64,000 nucleotides of DNA from Colwellia sp. MB02u-6 (GTDB lineage: Bacteria > Pseudomonadota > Gammaproteobacteria > Enterobacterales > Alteromonadaceae): contig NZ_JACGVG010000037.1 in the NCBI RefSeq assembly GCF_014077095.1, forward strand, positions 176,518 to 240,517, read 5' to 3'. Positions 53,668-63,911 of this stretch are shown here, piece by piece. Each line of letters opens with the position of its first letter. Positions within the stretch are counted from its first letter, which is position 1. The translations under genes were made by a program, and so were the position numbers. The notes beneath the pieces were generated by a model. The model was not told the DNA's origin, searched no databases, and worked only from the letters and a program-made list of their open reading frames with translations.

Positions 53668-56538
53668 TTAAATTTCTGCTATTTGGGCTTTTTGGTCCAC
53701 CATTTTGGCTAGAGTAGACTCAGCATCAGCTAACTTTGCTTTTTCTTTATTGATCACAGCTTCGGGTGCTTTGCTAACAAAACTTTCATTGTTTAACTTA
53801 GCACGAACACGGTCTGCATCTTTTGATAATTTATCAATGGCTTTGTCTAAGCGAGCTAATTCAGCGTCTTTATCGATTAACCCTGCCATAGGTATTAATA
53901 TTGATAAGTCACCAACAACGGCGGTGGCAGACGCGGGACCTTTATCGTCGTCAGACAATAACGTAATACGCTCTAATTTTGCTAAGGCACTGATAAACTG
54001 TTCATTTTCATTTAGGCGACGTTGGTCATCAGCATTAACATGTTTGAGTAGTACCGGTAATGGTTTACTTGGTGTGATATCCATTTCACCACGAATATTA
54101 CGAATGGCAACCACAAACTGTTTCACCCACTCTAAATCATCAATGGCGGTTTGGTCACATTGGCTTTGGTCAAACTGTGGAAAGCTTTGTATCATAATGC
54201 TATCGCCAGTTTTTTCAAAGTTAGTTAAGGGTACAACGCGTTGCCAAATAGTTTCAGTGATAAATGGCATTATGGGGTGCATTAAACGCAGCAAGCTTTC
54301 CAAGACATTAACTAGGGTATGACGAGTGCCACGTTGCTGTGCTTCGCTACCTTTAAATAATATTGGTTTCGTTAATTCTAAATACCAGTCACAAAATTGA
54401 TGCCAAGTAAATTCGTATAATGCTTGTGAAGCCAAGTCAAAACGAAAAGCATCAAAGGCTTCATGTACAGTTTTAACTGTTTGTTGTAATTGGCCGATAA
54501 TCCAACGGTCAGCCAGTGAAAACTCCATTGCACCACTGGGGTTGTCTGGTGTAGAGCGGCCGCAATCAAATTCTTCTGTATTCATCAGTACATAACGGCT
54601 GGCATTCCATAGCTTGTTCGTAAAGTTACGGTAACCCTCAAGACGTTTCATATCCCAGCTAATATCACGGCCAGTGGTTGCCACAGACGTCAAGGTAAAG
54701 CGTAAAGCATCAGTACCGTGGGCTTCTATGCCATTAGGAAATTCTTTTTTGGTCAGCTTTTCAATTTTAGCAGCCATTTTAGGCTGCATCATATTACCAG
54801 TACGTTTTTGTAGTAAGTCTTCAAGTGAAACGCCATCGATCATGTCTAGGGGATCAATAACATTACCTTTTGATTTACTCATTTTATCGCCATTTTCATC
54901 ACGAATAAGGCCAGTCATGTAGATTTTTTTAAACGGTATTTCGGCTTTACCCTTTTCATCTTTGTTGAAATGCATGGTCATCATGATCATACGAGCAACC
55001 CAGAAGAAAATAATATCAAAACCGGTAACTAAAACATCAGTAGGATGAAAAGTTTTTAAATCTTCGGTTTCTTTTGGCCAACCTAGGGTTGAGAAAGTCC
55101 ATAAAGCTGATGAGAACCAGGTATCAAGTACATCATCATCTTGGTTTAGTTTCATGTCGTCGCCAATGGGGTTATTAGCACGTACTTCTGCTTCTGTACG
55201 ACCGACATAAACTTTGCCATTTTCATCATACCAAGCGGGAATACGATGTCCCCACCAAAGTTGGCGTGAAATACACCAGTCTTGAATGTTGTTCATCCAA
55301 GCAAAGTACATGTTTTCATATTGTTTAGGGACAAACTCTATTTGGCCATCTTTTACCGCATCAACAGCAGGACCCACAAGTTTTTCTACACGTACGTACC
55401 ACTGGTCGGTAAGTAATGGCTCAATAATAACGCCAGATCTATCACCGTAAGGGGCAACTAAATTATGCTCTTTTACTTCAACTAACAAACCTAATCCGTC
55501 AAACTTAGCCACGATAGCTTTACGGGCTACAAAACGGTCCATACCGGCAAACTCAGTGGGTAATTGTGCATCATATACGTCACACACTTCACCTTTAGTA
55601 TCATAAACTTCAGCAGTGGCTAATACCGCGGCGTCTTTATCAAAAATATTGATTTGTGGTAATTGATGACGCTTACCGACTTCATTATCATTGAAGTCAT
55701 GAGCCGGAGTTATTTTTACACAACCGGTGCCTTTGTCCATATCGGCATGGTCATCACCAACAATGGGAATTAAACGATTAACTAAGGGTAATAAAACCTG
55801 TTGACCAATTAAATCTTTATAACGAGGATCTTCTGGGTTTACCGCTATACCGGTATCACCCAACATAGTTTCAGGTCGTGTGGTAGCAACCACTAAATAA
55901 TCAAGACCTTCTGCTGTTTTGGCTCCATTAGCTAATGGGTAGCGTAAATGCCACATGTGGCCTTTTTTGTCTTTATTTTCGACTTCTAAATCAGAAATTG
56001 CTGTGTGGAATTTTGGATCCCAATTAACTAGGCGTTTACCGCGATAAATTAAGTTGTCTTCATATAAGCGAACAAATACTTCTTGCACGGCTTCAGACAT
56101 ACCCTCATCCATGGTGAAGCGTTCACGAGACCAGTCAATAGAGTTGCCTAAACGGCGCATTTGCTTGCCGATAGTGCCGCCAGACTCTTCTTTCCATTGC
56201 CAAATTTTATCAATGAAGGCTTCGCGGCCATAGTCATGACGGGTTTTGTCTTCTTCTGCGGCAATTTTACGTTCGACCACCATTTGTGTTGCAATACCGG
56301 CATGGTCACAGCCCGTTTGCCATAAGGTATTTTTACCTTGCATACGCTGATAACGAATTAAGGTATCCATAATGGTTTGCTGAAAAGCATGGCCCATATG
56401 CAAACTACCCGTCACATTGGGTGGTGGAATGGCAATGCTGTAACTATCGCCTTCACCTGTTGGGCTAAAGTAACCTTGTTCTTCCCAACTTTTATAAAGG
56501 GATTGTTCAATATCAGCGGGGGTAAATGTTTTTTCCAT
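53668..56538 (-). CDS. valS: Valyl-tRNA synthetase
   Basis: Class I aminoacyl-tRNA synthetase. The ATG at 56536-56538 gives [20 protein letters not shown], the normal N-terminus, with GGAAA upstream; a longer in-frame extension overlaps holC and is not real. The 956-residue protein has the HIGH-type motif [11 protein letters not shown] (near residue 48), an editing domain ([18 protein letters not shown]), KMSKS ([14 protein letters not shown], near 552), an anticodon-binding domain, and the C-terminal coiled coil ([20 protein letters not shown]). It is the third gene of pepA-holC-valS. Confidence 0.98.
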   Translation of the reverse strand: MEKTFTPADIEQSLYKSWEEQGYFSPTGEGDSYSIAIPPPNVTGSLHMGHAFQQTIMDTLIRYQRMQGKNTLWQTGCDHAGIATQMVVERKIAAEEDKTRHDYGREAFIDKIWQWKEESGGTIGKQMRRLGNSIDWSRERFTMDEGMSEAVQEVFVRLYEDNLIYRGKRLVNWDPKFHTAISDLEVENKDKKGHMWHLRYPLANGAKTAEGLDYLVVATTRPETMLGDTGIAVNPEDPRYKDLIGQQVLLPLVNRLIPIVGDDHADMDKGTGCVKITPAHDFNDNEVGKRHQLPQINIFDKDAAVLATAEVYDTKGEVCDVYDAQLPTEFAGMDRFVARKAIVAKFDGLGLLVEVKEHNLVAPYGDRSGVIIEPLLTDQWYVRVEKLVGPAVDAVKDGQIEFVPKQYENMYFAWMNNIQDWCISRQLWWGHRIPAWYDENGKVYVGRTEAEVRANNPIGDDMKLNQDDDVLDTWFSSALWTFSTLGWPKETEDLKTFHPTDVLVTGFDIIFFWVARMIMMTMHFNKDEKGKAEIPFKKIYMTGLIRDENGDKMSKSKGNVIDPLDMIDGVSLEDLLQKRTGNMMQPKMAAKIEKLTKKEFPNGIEAHGTDALRFTLTSVATTGRDISWDMKRLEGYRNFTNKLWNASRYVLMNTEEFDCGRSTPDNPSGAMEFSLADRWIIGQLQQTVKTVHEAFDAFRFDLASQALYEFTWHQFCDWYLELTKPILFKGSEAQQRGTRHTLVNVLESLLRLMHPIMPFITETIWQRVVPLTNFEKTGDSIMIQSFPQFDQSQCDQTAIDDLEWVKQFVVAIRNIRGEMDITPSKPLPVLLKHVNADDQRRLNENEQFISALAKLERITLLSDDDKGPASATAVVGDLSILIPMAGLIDKDAELARLDKAIDKLSKDADRVRAKLNNESFVSKAPEAVINKEKAKLADAESTLAKMVDQKAQIAEI

Positions 56539-56560
56539 CAGAGTTTCCGTCAGAAGAATT

Positions 56561-57037
56561 TTAACTTGTTGTATCGATAGTTTGCGGAGCGCTTGCCACT
56601 TGGTGAGCGACCTGAAAACCCCATTGGCGACAAGTTCGAAAACGATCTCGAGCTTGTTGTTTAAGTGTTTCATCACGGGGTACAAAATCTATCAAATGCG
56701 AAAATTGGTGAGCAAAGTTAGGCACCTTGCTGGTTAAATTGATTAAAACCGCACGCCGGTTTGTTGGGGGCTGCCAGCTAATTTCAACTGCAGCACCTTG
56801 TTTTGGACCTTCACCAATTAAATTATGTGGTACAAAACTTGTTGGCTCAAAGGCCCATAACATTTCATCAATATCATGAGCACTTTGTTGATCTTGAGTA
56901 TAAATAAATACTCGCTGATTTTGCCGGTAAAAGTGAGCTGCTTGCAGGCAGGCATAATGCAGGTGCAACTGTGCTTCAGTGACACCTACAATACTACTTT
57001 GTTCTTCAATACTGTAGAACATTGCTTGGGTTAGCAT
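56561..57037 (-). CDS. holC: DNA polymerase III chi subunit HolC
   Basis: Chi subunit of the clamp loader, linking it to SSB. The 158-residue protein begins [10 protein letters not shown] and contains [24 protein letters not shown] and [17 protein letters not shown], the characteristic HolC core with the Arg/Lys-lined groove. It lies between pepA and valS, the conserved arrangement. The first ATG has GGA eight bases upstream; an ATG five codons later is an alternative. Confidence 0.94.
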   Translation of the reverse strand: MLTQAMFYSIEEQSSIVGVTEAQLHLHYACLQAAHFYRQNQRVFIYTQDQQSAHDIDEMLWAFEPTSFVPHNLIGEGPKQGAAVEISWQPPTNRRAVLINLTSKVPNFAHQFSHLIDFVPRDETLKQQARDRFRTCRQWGFQVAHQVASAPQTIDTTS

Positions 57038-57068
57038 GACTTTATTCCGGCTATAAATTCAGTGAAAA

Positions 57069-58574
57069 CTATTCGCCTTGCTCAGCGCCAGAACGATTTA
57101 ATAAGAACTGCGTTAGCATGCTTACTGGCCGGCCGGTTGAACCTTTGTTTTTACCACCGCGCCATGCCGTACCGGCAATATCTAAATGCGCCCAATTATA
57201 TTTTTTAGTAAAGCGTGATAAAAAACAGGCGGCGGTGATTGCGCCGGCTTCTTTACCACCTAAATTGGTAAAATCAGCAAATGGGCTTTCAAGTTGATCT
57301 TGATAGTCGTCCCATAAAGGCATGCGCCATGCTCTGTCGCCACTTTGCTCAGAAGCGTTTAATAACTCATGCGCGAGTGGATTGTGACTACTGAATAAGG
57401 CGGTTGCATGACCACCTAAAGCCACAACACAAGCGCCTGTTAAGGTGGCAACATCAATAACCAGTTCGGGATCAAAGCGCTCAACATAGGTTAATGCATC
57501 ACATAAAACTAAGCGGCCTTCAGCATCTGTGTTTAATACTTCAACGGTTTGACCCGACATAGTGGTTAAGATGTCGCCTGGGCGATAAGCGTTACTGCTT
57601 GGCATGTTTTCACAACCCGCTAAAATACCAATGACGTTGATCGGTAGGGCAAGTTCTGCCAGTGCATGCATAGCACCTAAAACACCGGCTGCACCGCCCA
57701 TATCATATTTCATTTCATCCATGCCTGCGCCTGGTTTTAATGAAATACCACCACTGTCAAAGGTTAAACCTTTACCGACTAACACCAGCGGCTTTGAATC
57801 ATCACCAGCGCCATCATATTTAATAATGCTCATCAGTGACTCATTAACCGAACCACGACCTACGGCTAAATATGATCCCATGCCCAATTCAGCCATTTCT
57901 TCTTCGTTAACTATTTTAGTACTGACATTGTCGTAGTTGCTATCCAACATTTGAGCTTGTTCAGCCAAGTAGGCAGGATTACAAATGTTAGGTGGCATGT
58001 TAGCCACGTTTTTACAGCTTGTAATACCTTTTGCAATAGCCAAAGCATGGTTAATAGCACGTTCACCAATCGGTAACTCACGGCGAGTTGGGACATTAAA
58101 TACTATTTTACGTAAAGGGCGGCGAGGCTCTTCTTTACGGGTTTTCAAACTGTTAAAGCTGTAGAGGCAATCTTGTGTTGCTTCAATGGCTTGACGTACT
58201 TTCCAGTAGGTATCGCGGCCTTTAACATGTAATTCAGACAAAAAGCACACTGCTTCCATCGAACCGGTTTCATTTAAGGTACTGATCGTTTTGCTGATTA
58301 TTTGGCGATACTGACGTTCGTCTAACTCACGTTCTTTACCACAACCCACTAATAACACGCGTTCACTAAGAATATTTGGCACATGATGTAATAACAACAT
58401 TTGCCCTGATTTCCCCTCTAGATCGCCACGGCGTAATAGATTGCTAATATAGCCTTCACTAATTTCATCTAGTTGTTCTGCGATAGCTGACAAACGACGA
58501 GGTTCGAAAACACCGACAACAATACAGGCGCTACGTTGTTTTTCCGGACTGCCACTCTTTACACTGAACTCCAT
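57069..58574 (-). CDS. pepA: Leucyl aminopeptidase (cytosol aminopeptidase) PepA
   Basis: M17-family di-metal aminopeptidase; in E. coli it also binds DNA in Xer recombination and carAB control. The 501-residue length is typical. Metal and active-site segments are seen: [18 protein letters not shown] with [35 protein letters not shown], and [16 protein letters not shown]. The N-terminal domain ([19 protein letters not shown]) is the regulatory DNA-binding part in E. coli. First gene of pepA-holC-valS, with 31- and 22-bp gaps. Confidence 0.97.
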   Translation of the reverse strand: MEFSVKSGSPEKQRSACIVVGVFEPRRLSAIAEQLDEISEGYISNLLRRGDLEGKSGQMLLLHHVPNILSERVLLVGCGKERELDERQYRQIISKTISTLNETGSMEAVCFLSELHVKGRDTYWKVRQAIEATQDCLYSFNSLKTRKEEPRRPLRKIVFNVPTRRELPIGERAINHALAIAKGITSCKNVANMPPNICNPAYLAEQAQMLDSNYDNVSTKIVNEEEMAELGMGSYLAVGRGSVNESLMSIIKYDGAGDDSKPLVLVGKGLTFDSGGISLKPGAGMDEMKYDMGGAAGVLGAMHALAELALPINVIGILAGCENMPSSNAYRPGDILTTMSGQTVEVLNTDAEGRLVLCDALTYVERFDPELVIDVATLTGACVVALGGHATALFSSHNPLAHELLNASEQSGDRAWRMPLWDDYQDQLESPFADFTNLGGKEAGAITAACFLSRFTKKYNWAHLDIAGTAWRGGKNKGSTGRPVSMLTQFLLNRSGAEQGE

Positions 58575-58813
58575 GATGTCTCCTAATTTGACTCAAATGC
58601 GTATATTTTATTGAAAATATACTATTTATCTTGCTAAAAACAGTAAATAATCGCTAAGCTTGCTTTTAAATGTATTCGGCTAAAGGCTATAATTATAGCC
58701 GGATTGCACAGCGTTACCTAGCAAGCTTAAATTTAGTTTAATGCTAAAAATAACAAGTTTACTGAAAAAATGGCTGTATGTCAGAAAAAACTAAGTTTTT
58801 ATAGGATCACTTT

Positions 58814-59938
58814 GTGATTATATTTCGTTATTTGCTCAAAGAAGTTGCCAAAACCCAACTTGCGGTATTTCTTGTCATTATGACAATATTTATCAGCAAT
58901 AAATTCGTTCGTGTGCTTGATGATGCATCAGAAGGTGGCATTCCAGGTCATTTGGTGATGACATTTATTGGCCTAAAAATCCCTGATCTTGCCGGCATGA
59001 TCTTACCCTTAAGCTTTTTTCTTGGGGTTTTATTGGCTTATGGTCGTATTTACGCTGAAAATGAAATGACGGTACTGCATGCCTGTGGTGTCAGTGAGTG
59101 GTATGTGGTGCGCGTTACCTTAATTCTAGGTTTTGTTACCGCGATTATTACCGGTATATTCACGCTTTATTTGTCGCCCATGGCAGCAGAGTATGAACAT
59201 CAAGTTAAAGATAAAATTGCCTCTGATTCAGGTTTAAGTTCACTTATTGCTGGACGTTTTCAAACCACAGGCAATCAAAAAGCAGTCATCTTTATTCATG
59301 ATAAAAATCGTAATGACAATACTTTTGAAAAAGTTTTTGTTGCGCAGTTGCCTAATAAAAGCACTCCAGACGCTAGTGTTATCGACTCTAGCCTAGTTTA
59401 TGCCGCAACTGGCCAAGTTGTTGAAGAAGAAACTGGCTCGCAGCGATTAATACTATCAGCGGGTACGCGTTATCAAAATGACATCAAAAATAAAGAGTTT
59501 CGACAAGTTTCCTTTGATAAATATTATATTCAAATTCAAGATCAAAAGGTGGCCCATAAACGCCGCAAGCTCAGTGCAATAACAACCGCAGAGCTTTATC
59601 AAGCACAAACGCCAGAAACAAGTGCGGAAAGCCAATGGCGGATCGCCTTTCCACTGGCTTGTATTATTATGACCTTGGTGGCCGTGCCATTAAGTGTTGT
59701 CAATCCGCGCCAAGGTAAGTTTGGTAAAATGCTACCGGCATTATTACTGTTTTTAAGTTACTTTTTATTACTAACCGCGATTCGTTCAGGGATAGAAAGA
59801 GGCTCAGTGCCACAATATATTGGTTTGTGGCCAGTGCACTTCACGGTGCTGGTATTAGGCTTAAGTTTATTAGTTAAAGGCCGAAAAGGTGGTAGGAAAT
59901 TTACAGTGAAGAACGCTAAAAATAAGGTTGCTGTTTAA
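58814..59938 (+). CDS. lptF: LPS transport permease LptF
   Basis: Inner-membrane component of the LptB2FG ABC exporter that extracts lipopolysaccharide for transport to the outer membrane. The 374-residue protein starts with GTG after AGGA (7-nt spacing). It begins MIIFRYLLKEVAKTQLAVFLV, has six transmembrane helices in two sets of three and a large periplasmic beta-jellyroll domain (about 130-265). The stop overlaps the lptG start by one base. It is divergent from pepA, as in E. coli. Confidence 0.97.
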   Translation: MIIFRYLLKEVAKTQLAVFLVIMTIFISNKFVRVLDDASEGGIPGHLVMTFIGLKIPDLAGMILPLSFFLGVLLAYGRIYAENEMTVLHACGVSEWYVVRVTLILGFVTAIITGIFTLYLSPMAAEYEHQVKDKIASDSGLSSLIAGRFQTTGNQKAVIFIHDKNRNDNTFEKVFVAQLPNKSTPDASVIDSSLVYAATGQVVEEETGSQRLILSAGTRYQNDIKNKEFRQVSFDKYYIQIQDQKVAHKRRKLSAITTAELYQAQTPETSAESQWRIAFPLACIIMTLVAVPLSVVNPRQGKFGKMLPALLLFLSYFLLLTAIRSGIERGSVPQYIGLWPVHFTVLVLGLSLLVKGRKGGRKFTVKNAKNKVAV

Positions 59939-61005
59939 TGCGTATTTTAGATATGTACATAGGTCGCGTTATCACCTCTACAACCTTCACCACCTTAGCG
60001 GTATTTGTGAGCTTGAGCAGCATTATTAAATTTGTTGAGCAAATGAAGTCAGTTGGCAGGGGTAATTATGATTTGGCCCACGCTGCGCTTTATGTGCTTT
60101 ATGCTATTCCACAAGATGTCTCGTTATTTTTTCCTATGTCTGCATTAATCGGTGGCTTAATTGGCATGGGGATGATGGCAAGCAGTAGTGAGCTTATTGT
60201 CATGCAGGCAGCAGGGCTTTCACGTCTTGATATTATTAAATCAGTAATGAAATCAGCATTGTTATTGATCATTGTTAGTATGGCGATTGGTGAATGGCTA
60301 GCACCTCAAGGCGAAGCCGCAGCTCGACAGGTGAGAGCTCAAGCCATTTCGGGGGGGAGTTTAATTTCATCAACCGGCGGTACGTGGGCAAAAGATGGTG
60401 ATTACTTTGTTCATATAGGTGAAGTGCAAGATAAGGGGTCTTTAAAAAACATCCAAATATATCGCTTTAACGAGCAGCTTAAGCTGTCGAGTTGGGTCTC
60501 AGCCACTAGCGCCGTTTATCAAAAAAATGCTTGGCAATTACGTAACGTTGTTGAAACCAAAATCGGCGTAACAGAAATTAGCAAAGAAAGCCAAGCCGTG
60601 ATGTCTTGGCGTTCAACATTAACACCCGATAAACTAGGTGTTGTAACCGTTAAGCCTGAATCATTGTCACTAAGGGGATTAAGTAATTACTTAGATTACC
60701 TTGAGGCCAACAAGCAAGATCAAAGCCGATATTTGCTAGCTTTTTGGCGAAAAATAGCACAACCCTTTACTTTGGCAGTGATGTTATTGGTAGCACTATC
60801 TTTTATTTTTGGTCCATTACGTTCAGTATCTATGGGGGCAAGAATTATGATGGGTGTGGCCACGGGAATTTCATTCTTTATTGTCAATGAAGTGCTGGGA
60901 TCACTGAGTTTGGTTTATCAGCTCCCAGCTATTTTTGGTGCCTTTATGCCTAGCCTGATTTTTGTCAGTATTGCTTTGTATTTAATGAACAAACGCGCAA
61001 GTTAG
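59938..61005 (+). CDS. lptG: LPS transport permease LptG
   Basis: Partner of LptF in the LptB2FG transporter. The 355-residue protein begins MRILDMYIGRVITSTTFTTL and has the same layout of three helices, a periplasmic jellyroll, then three helices. The ISGGSLISSTGGTWAKDGDYFVHIG segment and the C-terminal GARIMMGVATGISFFIVNE region are characteristic. One-base overlap with lptF implies coupling. The partner ATPase lptB is not in the window. Confidence 0.97.
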   Translation: MRILDMYIGRVITSTTFTTLAVFVSLSSIIKFVEQMKSVGRGNYDLAHAALYVLYAIPQDVSLFFPMSALIGGLIGMGMMASSSELIVMQAAGLSRLDIIKSVMKSALLLIIVSMAIGEWLAPQGEAAARQVRAQAISGGSLISSTGGTWAKDGDYFVHIGEVQDKGSLKNIQIYRFNEQLKLSSWVSATSAVYQKNAWQLRNVVETKIGVTEISKESQAVMSWRSTLTPDKLGVVTVKPESLSLRGLSNYLDYLEANKQDQSRYLLAFWRKIAQPFTLAVMLLVALSFIFGPLRSVSMGARIMMGVATGISFFIVNEVLGSLSLVYQLPAIFGAFMPSLIFVSIALYLMNKRAS

Positions 61006-61151
61006 CAAGATAAAACCTAACAAAAATTTTGAAATTTTATGCTTGAAACTTGATATTTCAAAGTCTAGATTTTAAAGCCTAGATTAGCGATCAGAGGTGA
61101 AGCCGTCATTGCATTCACCTCTACTCTTATACTAATTACAGCCTCAAATAA

Positions 61152-61658
61152 TTATAGCCTGCCCCGATTTTCCTCAAGCGTTAAAAGCACCACTTCCGTA
61201 TTAGTTAAACGGTCTTGCAGACTCAATTTATGCTTTCTATCAAGCAAGACCGTAAAATTTCCCAAGCCTAATAATGTTGGCAATAAGCGTTTTAAAGCTG
61301 TGGTCTTAGTGATTAAGCTACCGTCTTGATTTTGAACTTTTAATCGCCACGCCTTCATACCTAAAGTTTGGCCGCTTTTAGACCAAAACCAGATAAAGAA
61401 AAATGCCACCCAGCTCAGTTTCCAAAGTTCATTGGGCCACAGCAACCAATAAGTATTTGTGATGGTATCGCTTAAGTGCTGATAACCTTGCAAATCAAAA
61501 ATGCCAAAATGAACCATTAATGAAATAATTAAAAAAGAAGCTGCACCAGCACTCATGTAAACAGCGATGGTAATTAAAGCATCATACAACCATGAAGCCA
61601 AACGACGTCGAAAGCCTGCACGAGGAGAAGGTGAGTTAGAAGTTAAAGACATAGCCAC
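61152..61658 (-). CDS. RDD-family membrane protein
   Basis: A 168-residue membrane protein with the RDD signature: Arg-Ala/Asp positions in AGFRRRLASWLYDALIT near the N-terminus, a second helix block (SWVAFFFIWFWSKSGQTLGMKAWRLKV) and a final QDRLTNTEV. Three to four transmembrane segments. The family function is unsettled, with transport or anchoring suggested. It is convergent with lptG, and the order lptG-RDD protein-tRNA-Leu is conserved in several relatives. Confidence 0.87.
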   Translation of the reverse strand: MAMSLTSNSPSPRAGFRRRLASWLYDALITIAVYMSAGAASFLIISLMVHFGIFDLQGYQHLSDTITNTYWLLWPNELWKLSWVAFFFIWFWSKSGQTLGMKAWRLKVQNQDGSLITKTTALKRLLPTLLGLGNFTVLLDRKHKLSLQDRLTNTEVVLLTLEENRGRL

Positions 61659-62328
61659 ATCAATAGAGAAATTTGTCCTAGTTTAACAAAAGGCATATGA
61701 AAGTATAAGTAAGAGAGCGAAATTTTTAATTTCTAGGCAGATTTTAGACAACAACAGATGAAATATTAACTGTTTAGAATATAAAACAGGATGTTTAATA
61801 ATAACCATTATTTGTACCTAATAGCATGTTAAAACAGATAACAAAAGACAACTTGATTTCGGTTGCAGCCAAGGACAGTGGAATAGTGAGTACTTAAACA
61901 ATGCACACTAAGGTTTGTCTCTGGTTGTTACAAAAATTGAACAGCCTAATTTAGGTGTTTTACTCACACCTAAAGGTGAAACGATTAGAGTTGAAACAGG
62001 TCTTAAATACCATATAAACTTTATTCGCCACAGCAAGGTAAAGTGCTAGCGGTAAATCTAGCACATTGCACAAGATGACAGTTAATCAGAAGCTCATTTA
62101 ACAAAATTTACTGAGCCGCAGATATCAAGCATACTTTTTTTAACAATATCCTCGAGACCAGAGTTTAGCTGGAAAAACAACTAAAATTGGTACAGATCGT
62201 CGCTTGATGAACAAAAAATCAGCACTTAAGTAATAATGAAAGAAAAACTATTGCTAACAGGAATATTTTTCGTATAATGCTGTTCTCTTCAATAAGGCTT
62301 TATATTATTGAAGTTGTAGAAAAGAAAT
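61659..62328. other. Intergenic region upstream of tRNA-Leu with gene debris
   Basis: 670 bp without an intact gene. A 42-codon open stretch around 61915-62046 on the plus strand (product contains PNLGVLLTPKGETIRVETG) has no start with a ribosome-binding site, followed by a perfect hairpin GTGCTAG-N8-CTAGCAC (62043-62064). Another short frame near 62175-62233 ends in KIGTDRRLMNKKSALK. These look like remnants of lost genes. The tRNA promoter lies at the right end. Confidence 0.5.
62251..62278 (+). promoter_or_regulatory. Probable promoter of tRNA-Leu
   Basis: TTGCTA (62251-62256) and TATAAT (62273-62278) are separated by 16 bp and lie about 50 bp before the tRNA. The -10 is a perfect consensus. 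Confidence 0.7.
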
Positions 62329-62413
62329 GCCAGCGTGATGAAATTGGTATACATGGGGGATTCAAAATCCCCTGTCGAAAGACGTGTCGGTTCGAGTCCG
62401 ACCGCTGGTACCA
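62329..62413 (+). tRNA. tRNA-Leu (anticodon CAA)
   Basis: An 85-nt class II tRNA including the encoded CCA. The acceptor stem GCCAGCG pairs with CGCTGGT, the anticodon stem GGGGA/TCCCC closes loop TTCAAAA with anticodon CAA (decodes UUG), a long variable arm (around TGTCGAAAGACG) follows, and the T-arm contains GGTTCGAGTCC. In E. coli the equivalent tRNA gene leuX, in a comparable position after lptFG, is an integration site for genomic islands. Confidence 0.97.
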
Positions 62414-62440
62414 TTCTTCCCTTATTCTTAAAGGGCTATA

Positions 62441-62477
62441 ACACAAACAACCGACGATATAAGTCGGTTTTTTTGTG
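62441..62477 (+). terminator. Terminator after tRNA-Leu
   Basis: CAACCGAC / GTCGGTTT stem (core 62449-62455 and 62463-62469) with a 7-nt loop runs into seven T residues, about 30 bp past the tRNA end. Confidence 0.92.
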
Positions 62478-62828
62478 CCTAAAATTTGATGGAATTGCTC
62501 TGTGTCTTAGTGATTTCTTATCTTATCACTTCACCAAAGCTAAATGTTCTATTCGTTGAGTTTGCCTTTATAAAAATAAGTAAAAATTTATAAATTTAAT
62601 CGTCATGTTAAACTGTTATTTATAATGTCCAAGTTATGCTTTGAGATACTTGAGTAAATCATGGTTGAGCTAATATTTTCGTAATCTAGTCTAGTCATTA
62701 ATTGAGATATAATTACGCTATTTTCAAGTGTTGTAACTAAGTTAAATATCTAGATTAGAATGGGCAACTCAGCTTTTATTTATACTATAGTGATAACTCG
62801 ATTTAGATCTGACAAAAGAAATTGTATA

Positions 62829-62966
62829 TTAATACCTGTTTTCCTTAACATCATACTTCTCAATATCAGCACTAATGAGTGAACCAATACTTATTTTATC
62901 TTTTTTATGTGCGTAACAAAGTGCAGAAAATAGCATTTTAGCTTTTGCCTCGTTGTAATTGGATTG
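62829..62966 (-). pseudogene. Possible decayed coding fragment, family unknown
   Basis: A 46-codon stretch on the minus strand ends at TAA 62829-62831 and has balanced protein-like composition (NYNEAKAKMLFSALCYAHKK, then DKISIGSLISADIEKYDVK). Upstream the coding pattern seems to continue in another frame, suggesting a frameshift. An ATG within it (62934-62936) could start a 35-residue peptide, but there is no convincing ribosome-binding site. No family recognised. Confidence 0.3.
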
Positions 62967-63883
62967 TCAATTTCATAGATACCAGCCATCACTCGTTAGC
63001 GAAAACCTTTACCTTCTAAGTAGTAAACGTATCTCAGGCGCTAAGTGTTCTTTGTAAGGCTGCCTAGAAAAATAAATGATAAAGTAGAATATTAGCTTTC
63101 CTGTTGTGCATTGCGGTAAATAAAGCTCAGTATCTTGCAGCATAATATGCCATTTATTTGTCATGATTATGTATGCTGTTTTACCAAGATGTATTTATTA
63201 TTCATAACTCACAACTATAAGATGCTGTTATAGCGCGGAGTAATTTTTTTGCTAACGGTTGTCTAATTTGAACATTATTACTGACACCATAAAATTGAAT
63301 TCTTAAGATGGCGATAATGAAAAATTAGCATGAACAATACATAAGATGCCTTCACTAAGTATAGAAGTAATAGCTATATGCAGGTAATGAGTTGTACCTA
63401 ATTCTTTAGGATATGGGACTGTAGCTTTAAGATAATTAAGCCAAGCAAGCAGGGACGAGCCAAAAATCTACCAGATGTAAATGTGCTTCCTGGTAATGCA
63501 TTGTTGTTTCATAGTATTCAACAGTTAATAAATTAAACTTCTGTTTAGCAATATGTATTTGACGATACTGTATACATCAGTAGGGTTTTAATACCGATGT
63601 GAGTCCCTGTCATTGAATGGGCTATATATAAGGGTGTTGTTTTAGCTTGTTAAGAGATAAATATAGTGGTTTGGAACTATCTGTTGGTTAAAACAAGTTA
63701 AATTGATAAAAAATATAGCTATAAAGATAAAGTTATCCTACATAACTCTTTTATTAAGTTGATACTTACCTATGTTATCGATTAAAAAATAACACTAATG
63801 GTGCTTTAATCGTCAATCACAGCAAGGGTTGCTTAATTAAAAGGCAAACAAACACTTATTTGCAATTTAATGGCAATTAAGGG

Positions 63884-63911
63884 TTGACGTGAAGCGAGAA
63901 ATCTCTAGAAT
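63884..63911 (+). promoter_or_regulatory. Strong stable-RNA-type promoter pointing out of the window
   Basis: TTGACG (63884-63889) and TAGAAT (63906-63911) are separated by 16 bp and followed by a GCGC-containing discriminator (TGCGCTCC). Upstream is a long A/T-rich tract like an UP element. This combination is characteristic of rRNA and tRNA operon promoters subject to stringent control. No coding sequence follows in the last 89 bases, so an rRNA or tRNA operon probably begins beyond the right edge. Confidence 0.72.

Larger units (their letters stand above)
62414..63883. other. Gene-free, AT-rich region with decayed coding fragments
   Basis: About 1.5 kb with no intact gene. On the minus strand, 62829-62966 reads as a coding-like fragment (contains KMLFSALCYAHKKDKISIG and SLISADIEKYDVKENRY) that appears joined by a frameshift near 62961-62966 to an upstream fragment reading RVMAGIYEIDN. 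Further left-over fragments on the same strand (for example ELGTTHYLHIAITSILSEG around 63310-63415) are broken by stops. I do not recognise the parent genes. No copy of the tRNA 3' end is seen here, so no attachment-site duplication is evident. Confidence 0.5.

Noticed and set aside
56539..56685. In-frame upstream extension of valS by 49 codons.
   Set aside because: It overlaps holC and is not part of the conserved ValS N-terminus; the ATG at 56538 has a suitable ribosome-binding site.
58741..58794. A 17-residue frame (starts MLKITSLLKKWLYV) ending shortly before lptF, possibly a leader peptide.
   Set aside because: No ribosome-binding site and too short to judge; could be chance in AT-rich DNA.
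62414..63883. Possible integrated element or attachment-site duplication downstream of tRNA-Leu.
   Set aside because: No second copy of the tRNA 3' end and no integrase-like frame could be found by eye; only broken fragments remain.
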